Source: VXNF01 sp964291305 (lineage in GTDB: Bacteria; Actinomycetota; Acidimicrobiia; Acidimicrobiales; CATQHL01). Taken from it: a stretch of DNA of 64,000 nt. The notes under the pieces are model-generated. The model saw only the letters and a program-made list of their open reading frames with translations. It had not been told where the DNA came from and did no database searches. The position numbers were made by a program, and so were the translations under genes. Position 1 is the first letter of the stretch. The number at the start of each line of letters is the position of its first letter. Below, piece by piece: positions 8,689 through 15,734 of this stretch. Where the stretch lies: contig OZ219784.1 of assembly GCA_964291305.2 (NCBI GenBank), positions 62,001 through 126,000 on the forward strand. The letters run 5' to 3'.

Positions 8689-11322
8689 ATGAATCAACCT
8701 GCTGGCACCCGACGGGTGCCCGAGCGGCCTTCCCTGGAGGGTCTGGAGGATCGCTGGGGCGGCTGGTGGGAGGCTGAGGGGGTCTACCGATTCGACAGGA
8801 GCCGGCCTCGAGCTGAGGTCTTCTCGATCGACACGCCGCCGCCAACGGTGAGTGGATCGCTGCATGTGGGGCACGTGTTTAGCTACACCCACACCGACCT
8901 CATCGCCCGCTACCAGCGGATGCGCGGCATGGCGGTCTTCTACCCCATGGGCTGGGACGACAACGGCTTACCCACCGAGCGCCGGGTGCAGAACTACTTC
9001 GGCGTGCGCTGCGACCCTTCGGTGCCCCACGACGAGAACTTCTCGCCACCTACCAACGCCGGCGAACCCGTGCCGGTAGGGCGGCGCAACTTCATCGACC
9101 TGTGCCTACAACTCACCGCCGACGACGAGCAAGCCTTTGAAGATCTTTACCGGCGGCTGGGCGTGTCGGTGGACTGGAGCCTCAGCTACACCACCATCGG
9201 CGAGCGCTGCCGGAGGGTCTCCCAGCAAGCCTTCCTGGCAAACCTAGCCCGAGGGGAGGCCTACCAGGCCGAAGCTCCCTGCCTCTGGGACGTGACCTTC
9301 CGCACCGCGGTGGCCCAGGCCGAGCTAGAAGACCGCCCTCGCCAGGGAGCCCTACATTGCCTGGCCTTTCAGCGCAGCGAAATTAAAGAAAACGACAGAG
9401 AGGTAGAGAAAAGAGATAAAGCCGCAAAGGTGCTCATCCAGACCACTCGACCAGAGATGCTAGCGGCCTGCGTGGCGCTCGTAGCCCACCCCGACGATGA
9501 GCGCTACCAGGGATTATTCGGCACTACGGTGCGCACACCGCTGTTCTCGGTCGAAGTGCCCGTACTAGCGCACCCGCTCGCCGAGCCCACCAAAGGCAGC
9601 GGCATCGCCATGGTCTGCACCTTCGGCGACACCACCGATGTCACTTGGTGGCGCGAGCTGGAGCTACCAGTCTGCCCCATCATGGGGCCAGAAGGTCGGC
9701 TGCTGGCCAAACCGCCCGAAGCCCTGCGAAGCGCTCAGGCCCAGGCCGCCTATGGGGAAATCGCCGGGCTCACGGCCAACGCGGCGCGCCAGCGCATCGT
9801 GGAACTTCTAGCCCAGTCGGGGGAACTCATTGGCGATCCGCAGCCCACCGAGCAGGCAGTGAAGTTCTTCGAGAAGGGCGACCGGCCGCTAGAGATCATC
9901 ACCACGCGCCAGTGGTACCTACGCAACGGCGGACGCGACCTAGACCTGCGTAAGGAGTTGCTGGAGCGCGGCGACGAGCTGGCCTGGGTGCCGGACTTCA
10001 TGCGCACTCGCTACTCCAACTGGGTAGAGGGGCTGAACGGCGACTGGCTGGTGAGCCGTCAGCGCTGGTTCGGCGTGCCGATTCCGGTGTGGTACGCCCT
10101 CGACGCCGACAGCCAGCCACAGTACGACCAGGTGCTGGTACCAGCCGAAGAGGCTTCTCTGCCCGTGGATCCGGCCTCTGAGGCCCCGCCGGGCTACGAC
10201 GAGTCCCAGAGAGGCAAACCGGGCGGCTTTATTGGCGACCCCGACGTTATGGACACCTGGGCCACCTCTTCACTTACGCCGCAAGTGGCCTGCGGCTGGC
10301 AGACCGACCCCGACCTCTTTGCTCGCACCTTCCCGATGGATGTGCGGCCGCAGGCACACGAGATCATCCGTACCTGGCTTTTCTCCACGGTGGTGCGCAG
10401 CCACCTGGAGCACGACTCGCTGCCGTGGCGCCGAGCCGCCATCTCTGGCTGGGTACTAGACCCAGATCGTAAGAAGATGTCCAAGTCCAAGGGCAACGTG
10501 GTCACACCTATTGGGTTGCTGGAGACCTACGGCGCTGACGCGGTGCGCTACTGGGCAGCTGGGGGACGGCCCGGCACCGACACCGCCTTCGACGAGTCGC
10601 AGATCAAGGTGGGGCGCCGCCTGGCCATCAAGCTCCTCAACGCCGCCCGTTTCGTGCTGGGGCTGTCCAGCGGCGGCGCAAACGACCCGGCAGTAGCGAC
10701 CACCGACTCCGGCACTGTCAGCTTTGGCACTGTGCGAGAGCCAGTCGACAAGGCGCTGCTGGCTGGTCTGGGTGATCTGATCGACGGCGCCACCGAAGCT
10801 TTTGAGGCTTTCGACTACGCCCGGGCTCTGGAGCGCACCGAGCGCTTCTTCTGGGACTTCACCGACAACTACGTGGAGTTGGTAAAGCACCGGGCATACC
10901 GCCATGACGCCGGCGGCGACAGCGCCCGGAGCACGCTACAAGTGAGCCTCGGCACTCTGCTGAGGCTGTTCGCCCCGTTTCTACCCTTCTCGTGCGAGGA
11001 GGCGTGGTCTTGGTGGCGGGAAGGTTCAATCCATCGGGCGCCGTGGCCACAGCGGTCTGAGTTACCAGCTACCGGCGACCCGGCACCACTAGCAGCAGCC
11101 GCCGAGGTGCTAGCTCAAGTGCGTCGGGCCAAGAGCGAAGCTCGCCGCAAGCTGCGCACCCCAGTGCAGCAAGCGCAGGTGCAGGGCTCGGCAGCTTTCC
11201 TGACAGCCCTAGCGGCTGCCGCTGACGACCTACGAGACGCCGGCAACATCTCCGACTTAGAACTCAACCCGGGAGCCGACGGCGCGGCACCAACCGTCGA
11301 GGTCACCCTGTCCGCTGAGTAG
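8689..11322 (+). CDS. valS: Valine--tRNA ligase
   Basis: A class I aminoacyl-tRNA synthetase of 877 residues. The HIGH motif appears as HVGH within PPPTVSGSLHVGH, the editing (CP1) domain contains TTRPEMLAACVALVAHPDD, and the KMSKS motif is KKMSKSKGNVV. The anticodon-binding domain follows. It charges tRNA-Val and hydrolyses mis-charged threonine. The FSIDTPPPTVSG start and the overall pattern fit the archaeal-like ValS found in many actinomycetes, rather than the E. coli type. The frame extends to 8647, but the ATG at 8689 begins the conserved part. A lysine- and glutamate-rich insertion lies near residues 230-250. Confidence 0.93.
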   Translation: MNQPAGTRRVPERPSLEGLEDRWGGWWEAEGVYRFDRSRPRAEVFSIDTPPPTVSGSLHVGHVFSYTHTDLIARYQRMRGMAVFYPMGWDDNGLPTERRVQNYFGVRCDPSVPHDENFSPPTNAGEPVPVGRRNFIDLCLQLTADDEQAFEDLYRRLGVSVDWSLSYTTIGERCRRVSQQAFLANLARGEAYQAEAPCLWDVTFRTAVAQAELEDRPRQGALHCLAFQRSEIKENDREVEKRDKAAKVLIQTTRPEMLAACVALVAHPDDERYQGLFGTTVRTPLFSVEVPVLAHPLAEPTKGSGIAMVCTFGDTTDVTWWRELELPVCPIMGPEGRLLAKPPEALRSAQAQAAYGEIAGLTANAARQRIVELLAQSGELIGDPQPTEQAVKFFEKGDRPLEIITTRQWYLRNGGRDLDLRKELLERGDELAWVPDFMRTRYSNWVEGLNGDWLVSRQRWFGVPIPVWYALDADSQPQYDQVLVPAEEASLPVDPASEAPPGYDESQRGKPGGFIGDPDVMDTWATSSLTPQVACGWQTDPDLFARTFPMDVRPQAHEIIRTWLFSTVVRSHLEHDSLPWRRAAISGWVLDPDRKKMSKSKGNVVTPIGLLETYGADAVRYWAAGGRPGTDTAFDESQIKVGRRLAIKLLNAARFVLGLSSGGANDPAVATTDSGTVSFGTVREPVDKALLAGLGDLIDGATEAFEAFDYARALERTERFFWDFTDNYVELVKHRAYRHDAGGDSARSTLQVSLGTLLRLFAPFLPFSCEEAWSWWREGSIHRAPWPQRSELPATGDPAPLAAAAEVLAQVRRAKSEARRKLRTPVQQAQVQGSAAFLTALAAAADDLRDAGNISDLELNPGADGAAPTVEVTLSAE

Positions 11323-11393
11323 GCCACACCCCGGGTAACCAAGTCCAAGGTTCTCAAGTCCAGGGGCTCTCAGGTGCCCCAACCCCAGGTCGC
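11323..11393. other. valS/mscS convergent spacer with short repeat
   Basis: Only 71 bases separate the two convergent genes. The spacer holds a degenerate direct repeat (CAAGTCCAAGGTTCT then CAAGTCCAGGGGCTCT, 15-bp offset). No clear hairpin terminator was seen. Confidence 0.4.
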
Positions 11394-12506
11394 CTAGTCT
11401 TCGGCGTCGGAGACGACCGTGCGGTGACGGGGTGGCTCGGCAATCTGGATCGTGGCGGGATCGGGCGCCTCGTCTAGTTGATACTGGCCCTGATTACGCA
11501 TCCAAACCGTGCGCTGCGGGAACGGAATCTCGATTGCGGCCTCGTCGAAGGCCTCTTTGATACGCAGGCGCAACTCCCGCTCTACTTTCCACTGCACTGA
11601 GGGTTCGGTCTTTACGACGAGGCGGATGGCGATGCCGCTGGCTCCGAGACTTTGGATGCCCCATACCTCTGGCGCCTCCATTAGCTCGTCGCCGCCCCAT
11701 TCTGGGTCGTCCCACATCTCGTTGGCGACCCGCTGGATGACCCCCTCGGCAAAACGCAGATCAGTGTCGTAAGAAACCTCGATGTCCAGCAGCGCCCGCG
11801 ACCAGAGCTGGGAGTAGTTACCAACGCGGCTGACCTCGCCGTTGGGTACGTGCCAGACAGTGCCCGAAACGTCGCGGATGGTGGTAGTGCGCAGCGAGAC
11901 CGCCTCCACCGTCCCGGTGACGGGGCCCACGTCAATCACGTCGCCCACCCCAAACTGATCTTCTACCAGCATAAATAGCCCCGACATGAAGTCTTTCACG
12001 ATTGTCTGAGAGCCGAAGCCGATGGCCACGCCGGCGATGCTGGCACCGGCCAACAGCGGCCCGATGTTGATGTCGAAGACGCCCAGCATCATGAGCAGGG
12101 CCACGCTCCAGACAACCGCGGTGATAACGCTGGACAGCACCGAGGTAAGCGTCTGGGCGCGTGCCGCCGAGCGCGTGTTCTGCTCCGACTCAGTAAGCAG
12201 CTTCACCGGCCCCTGGTTGCGAATCTTGGCCAGACGATCGCTGGTGCTGGCCGAGGTGATGCGCTTAGCCAGCAGATTCACACCGCGCCGCGCCAAACGG
12301 CTGACGATGAAAGCGCCCAGAGCGATCAGCACAACCTTCAACGGCCGCTCTACAACCCACTCGGTAGCGGCCGCCAAGAACCCGTTGTTGGTCTGGTCGA
12401 AAACCCAGGTGCAGATCCGCGACGGATCCACGCCGCAGGCGTCGGCCAGACCACTAACGGGCTCTTCTGCTTCGGTGGCTTGGGCCAGTTGCGCCGTAAT
12501 GCTCAT
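11394..12506 (-). CDS. MscS family mechanosensitive ion channel
   Basis: A 370-residue membrane protein. A first hydrophobic segment near 45-65 and further ones near 115-145 precede the pore-lining helix and beta domain. The stretch GPLLAGASIAGVAIGFGSQTIVKDFMSGLFMLVEDQFGVGDVIDVG is the MscS signature. It would open on hypo-osmotic shock and release small solutes. The frame reaches 12545, but the ATG at 12504-12506 has GAGGAG upstream, so I chose it. It is divergent from the molybdate operon. Confidence 0.88.
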   Translation of the reverse strand: MSITAQLAQATEAEEPVSGLADACGVDPSRICTWVFDQTNNGFLAAATEWVVERPLKVVLIALGAFIVSRLARRGVNLLAKRITSASTSDRLAKIRNQGPVKLLTESEQNTRSAARAQTLTSVLSSVITAVVWSVALLMMLGVFDINIGPLLAGASIAGVAIGFGSQTIVKDFMSGLFMLVEDQFGVGDVIDVGPVTGTVEAVSLRTTTIRDVSGTVWHVPNGEVSRVGNYSQLWSRALLDIEVSYDTDLRFAEGVIQRVANEMWDDPEWGGDELMEAPEVWGIQSLGASGIAIRLVVKTEPSVQWKVERELRLRIKEAFDEAAIEIPFPQRTVWMRNQGQYQLDEAPDPATIQIAEPPRHRTVVSDAED

Positions 12507-12588
12507 ATCGGCTCCTCGAGGTTGGTGGAACGATCTAACCGACACCCTACGAGGTCGGCAAGTCGGGCGAGGCGCTCTCGGGCGGAGC

Positions 12589-12618
12589 TTGCGGAAAGTC
12601 CCGCAGAATGCCTATAAT
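12589..12618 (+). promoter_or_regulatory. Possible promoter of the molybdate operon
   Basis: A TTGCGG box (12589-12594) and a perfect TATAAT (12613-12618) are 18 bases apart in a locally A+T-rich stretch between the divergent mscS and molybdate-regulator genes. The direction fits transcription of the regulator and modABC. The call is by consensus match only. Confidence 0.45.
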
Positions 12619-12673
12619 CTCCAGCATAAACTCTAGCATTAGCCAGTATTTATACTTAAAATTCTTGTATTCC

Positions 12674-12705
12674 CGAGACAAATACTGGGCGAGACAAATA
12701 CTGAA
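12674..12705 (+). repeat. 16-bp tandem repeat upstream of the molybdate regulator
   Basis: CGAGACAAATACTGGG (12674-12689) is followed directly by CGAGACAAATACTGAA (12690-12705), 14 bases before the start codon. It could be a duplicated operator in the leader, or another instance of the short tandem duplications common in this window. Confidence 0.85.
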
Positions 12706-12719
12706 CAAACGACTGACAG

Positions 12720-13166
12720 ATGACCAAACAAAGTAGCGATTCTGGAACGCCAGTGGATGACTCGGAAGGGGCGCCGCTCTACCGCATCGGCCACGCTGCG
12801 GAACTGCTGGGGGTGTCGGTGGACACAGTGCGACGCTGGGCCGACGAGGGGCAGCTGGCAGTACTGCGCACTAGCGGAGGCCAGCGCCTAGTGAGCGGAG
12901 CAGACCTAGCCCGGCTGGCTACCGAACGGGCCGACAATCCCCCCGAGGGACGGAATCGTGTCTCGGCACGCAACAGCTTTGCCGGCCTAGTTACTCGGGT
13001 TGTGACCGACGAGTTGATAGCTCAGGTGGAGATCCAGGCGGGGCCTCACCGGGTGGTTTCTCTCATGACCCGTGAGGCCGCCGAAGACCTGGGGCTAGCG
13101 CCGGGCGTGGAGGCCACAGCAGTAGTCAAGTCAACGACGGTAGTCGTCGAGCGACCCCTGTTGTGA
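12720..13166 (+). CDS. HTH-Mop molybdate-responsive regulator
   Basis: A 148-residue protein. An N-terminal MerR/excisionase-type helix-turn-helix (YRIGHAAELLGVSVDTVRRWADEG, about 20-45) is joined to a C-terminal Mop/TOBE domain (SARNSFAGLVTRVVTDELIAQVEI to the end). The Mop fold binds molybdate or tungstate, so this is probably the regulator of the operon it heads. It is notable that ModC here lacks its own Mop domain. The gene starts at the ATG 12720 and its stop lies inside a duplicated junction shared with modA. Confidence 0.8.
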   Translation: MTKQSSDSGTPVDDSEGAPLYRIGHAAELLGVSVDTVRRWADEGQLAVLRTSGGQRLVSGADLARLATERADNPPEGRNRVSARNSFAGLVTRVVTDELIAQVEIQAGPHRVVSLMTREAAEDLGLAPGVEATAVVKSTTVVVERPLL

Positions 13167-13262
13167 GTCGCCCGTGGTCCTAATCTCCTTGCTCTCGGCC
13201 GGACCTGGACCGAGGCGGACGACGATAGCTGTTGTGAGTCGCCCGTGGTCCTAATCTCCTTG
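13158..13262 (+). repeat. 71-bp duplication across the regulator-modA junction
   Basis: The 34 bases 13158-13191 recur exactly at 13229-13262, an offset of 71. The copied segment contains the end and TGA of the regulator plus the GTG and first codons of modA. The first copy therefore carries an abortive modA start (GTG 13174) whose frame ends at 13252-13254 after 26 codons. The second copy carries the functional start (GTG 13245). Confidence 0.93.
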
Positions 13263-13967
13263 TTGGCCATCGGCGCGTTGCTGACCGTCTTGGGCTGCGG
13301 CGACAACGGCCAGAATGCCGCCGAGCGCCGCAGCGTGACCGTCTTCGCCGCTGCCTCACTGACCGACGTGTTTAGCAATATCGCTGAAGCCTTCGAGGCG
13401 GCCCACCCCGAAATCGATGTGACGCTGCAGTTTGCCGGCAGCAGTCGGCTGGCCACTCAAATCAACGCCGGCGCCCCCGCCGACGTGTTCGCCGCGGCCA
13501 ACGAGCGGACCGCAGCGCAGGTGGACGCTCAGCGAACCACGGTCTTCGCCCGCAATCGCTTGGCCATTGCCACGCCGCCGGGCAATCCCGCTGGCGTAAC
13601 CGGGTTGGACTCGCTGAAGAACGCCAACTTGGTGTTGGCTCTCTGTGCTCCCGAGGTGCCCTGCGGTGCCCTGGCAGAAACCGTCGGCGGGGCGGCCCTC
13701 AGCGCCGCGGCCGACACCCGAGAGCCCAACGTGCGGGGCGTGCTGACCAAAGTGCTGCTAGGGGAAGTGGACGCCGGCGTGGTGTACGTCAGCGATGTAC
13801 GCGCCGCGGGCGACACCGTGGACAGCATCCCCCTCGAGCATCCCGCCAGCACAACCTACCTGCTGGCCCTTTTGAGCAGCAGCGCTGAGGCCGCCAGCTT
13901 TGTAGACTTCGTGCTGTCGCCGACAGCGCAGGCATTGCTAATGGCCGCCGGTTTCGAGGCGCCGTGA
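13245..13967 (+). CDS. modA: Molybdate ABC transporter substrate-binding protein ModA
   Basis: A 240-residue binding protein. A short hydrophobic leader (MVLISLLAIGALLTVLGC) ends in a lipobox-like Cys. The conserved VTVFAAASLTDVFSNIAEAFEAAHP follows, then FAGSSRLATQINAGAPADVFAAAN, which supplies the oxyanion-binding serines. It delivers molybdate or tungstate to ModB. The GTG start lies in the second copy of a duplicated segment. The stop overlaps the GTG of modB, and its 3' end resembles the modB 5' region. Confidence 0.9.
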   Translation: MVLISLLAIGALLTVLGCGDNGQNAAERRSVTVFAAASLTDVFSNIAEAFEAAHPEIDVTLQFAGSSRLATQINAGAPADVFAAANERTAAQVDAQRTTVFARNRLAIATPPGNPAGVTGLDSLKNANLVLALCAPEVPCGALAETVGGAALSAAADTREPNVRGVLTKVLLGEVDAGVVYVSDVRAAGDTVDSIPLEHPASTTYLLALLSSSAEAASFVDFVLSPTAQALLMAAGFEAP

Positions 13968-14824
13968 ACCCGCTCCGGCGGGGACTTACGGGCCAGCGGA
14001 CCGCCGGATTCGAGACGCCGAGAGCCGGTCGCAGCACCACTGTGCGCGGGCGTTCCGTTGGCGGGCTCTGGCTGCCGGCGGGGGTGGCGCTGGCACTGCT
14101 GGTGGTGCCCATCGTTGGCCTGCTCCAACGAGCCCCCTGGAGCGACCTGCCGTCGCTGCTGGGCTCAGGGCGCCTGCGCGATGCACTGGTGATCTCGGCG
14201 GTCACTAGTGCCCTAGCGGCGGCGGCTGCGGTTCTGCTGGGTCTGCCGCTGGCGCTGTCGCTGTCGCGCTGCGGGCCGGCGCTGCGGCGGCTGCTGCGGG
14301 TAGCTGTGCTGCTGCCGATGGTGCTGCCGCCGGTGGTGGGTGGCACCGCCCTGCTCTTCGCCCTGGGACGGCGAGGCCTCTTAGGGCAGTGGCTGGACGC
14401 CTGGTTCGGCTGGTCTCTGCCGTTCAGCACAGCCGGCGTGGTAGTGGCAGCCAGCTTCGTGGCCATGCCGTTCTTCGTAATCACCGCTGAAGCCGCTCTG
14501 CGCAGTGCCGACAGCAGGCTCGTCGAGGCGGCCCGCACGCTGGGGGCACGCAAGTCGGTGGTCTTCTGGCGCGTCACGCTGCCACAAGTTGCACCGTCTC
14601 TAGCGGCCGGCGCGGCGCTGGCCTGGGCGCGTGCTCTGGGCGAGTTCGGGGCTACCGTCACCTTCGCCGGCAACCTGCGCGGCCGCACCCAGACGCTCCC
14701 CTTAGCTACTTTCGAGGCCCTGGAGGCTGGCCGCCCGGCCGAGGCGGTGGCCCTAAGCGTGATCCTGCTGGCTGTCTCGATCTTGGTGTTAGTAACGCTA
14801 CGCGACCGCTGGCTGAGCCAATGA
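13964..14824 (+). CDS. modB: Molybdate ABC transporter permease ModB
   Basis: A 286-residue permease with a roughly 30-residue polar N-terminal extension, about five hydrophobic segments, and the EAA loop VEAARTLGARKSVVFWRVTLPQVAPSL. The motif ARALGEFGATVTFAGNLRGRTQTLPL is the ModB signature. It starts at the GTG overlapping the modA stop. Its extension contains AGFETP, which mirrors the modA C-terminus AGFEAP. It overlaps modC by ATGA at 14821-14824. Confidence 0.92.
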   Translation: MNPLRRGLTGQRTAGFETPRAGRSTTVRGRSVGGLWLPAGVALALLVVPIVGLLQRAPWSDLPSLLGSGRLRDALVISAVTSALAAAAAVLLGLPLALSLSRCGPALRRLLRVAVLLPMVLPPVVGGTALLFALGRRGLLGQWLDAWFGWSLPFSTAGVVVAASFVAMPFFVITAEAALRSADSRLVEAARTLGARKSVVFWRVTLPQVAPSLAAGAALAWARALGEFGATVTFAGNLRGRTQTLPLATFEALEAGRPAEAVALSVILLAVSILVLVTLRDRWLSQ

Positions 14825-15489
14825 GTTCAGCCACAGCCGACGTAGTCACTGACGGCATAGCCGCTGACATTCGGCTGAGCCTCGACGACTTCACTCTGGA
14901 GGTGCAACTCCGGGTTCTAGCTGGGACTACCACGGCCATCATGGGACCCAACGGTTCGGGCAAGACCACGCTACTGCGCTGTCTGGCGGGTCTTGTGGCT
15001 ACCGAGGCAGGGCGAGTAACCCTAGCTGGCCGCCTAGTGGACGATCCCGCCGCTGACATCTGGGTACCGCCAGATCAGCGACCCGTCGGCTACGCCTTCC
15101 AGGATGTGCGGCTCTTCGGCCACCTCAGCGCCTTGGAGAACGTGGCCTTCGGGCTGCGCTGTCGAGGTGCCAGCCGCGCCGCTGCCCGGCGAGGGGCGCT
15201 GGCTGGCCTCGGAGCAGTTGGCCTGAAGGAGTTCACCGGTGCCAAGCCCGCGCAACTCTCCGGCGGCCAGGCGCAGCGGGTAGGACTGGCACGGGCGCTG
15301 GCCAGCAGACCCGAGGTGCTGCTGTTGGACGAGCCGTTCTCCGCAACCGACATCGACGTGCGGCCACAGCTACGCCACCAGGTGCAAGCAGCCGGCGCCA
15401 CCGTGGTCCTAGTAACCCACGACCCCACCGATGTGGAGCACTTAGCCGACCAAGTGCTCACCCTAGAAGCCGGTCACCCGGCGACTTAA
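14821..15489 (+). CDS. modC: Molybdate ABC transporter ATP-binding protein ModC (short form)
   Basis: A 222-residue ATPase with Walker A GPNGSGKTT near residue 42, the signature LSGGQAQRVGLARAL and Walker B LLLDEPFSATD. Classical ModC is about 350 residues and carries a C-terminal Mop domain; this protein ends just after the nucleotide-binding domain. Molybdate sensing may be left to the Mop domain of the upstream regulator. It is translationally coupled to modB. Confidence 0.88.
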   Translation: MSSATADVVTDGIAADIRLSLDDFTLEVQLRVLAGTTTAIMGPNGSGKTTLLRCLAGLVATEAGRVTLAGRLVDDPAADIWVPPDQRPVGYAFQDVRLFGHLSALENVAFGLRCRGASRAAARRGALAGLGAVGLKEFTGAKPAQLSGGQAQRVGLARALASRPEVLLLDEPFSATDIDVRPQLRHQVQAAGATVVLVTHDPTDVEHLADQVLTLEAGHPAT

Positions 15490-15734
15490 TTACCCACCTC
15501 CCGTGCGGGTCGCCTGGGCGCCGCCGGAGAGCACTCGCCGACTACTACGGCCCCGCTGGCCAACCGATTTGTGGCCTGAACAGCAAATTCGTCATTCCGG
15601 CCAGAGCATCGATTGCTCGCTGACCGCAACGAATTACACTCCTAGAATTACGCTTGGGTAGTTCGGTCGGGTAGGCACGCAAGAGGGCTCCTCTACTGGT
15701 CTCCCAGCACCCAACCACAGGAGGAGGCACCGGG
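15490..15734 (+). other. nrdA leader region
   Basis: A 245-base gap before nrdA. It should contain the nrd promoter and ends in a strong Shine-Dalgarno (GGAGGAGG at about 15721-15728) before the GTG start. I saw no convincing NrdR box, RNA gene or ORF in it. Confidence 0.4.

Noticed and set aside
11323..11393. tRNA gene in the valS spacer
   Set aside because: No cloverleaf, T-loop GGTTC-RA-TCC pattern or acceptor stem could be built.
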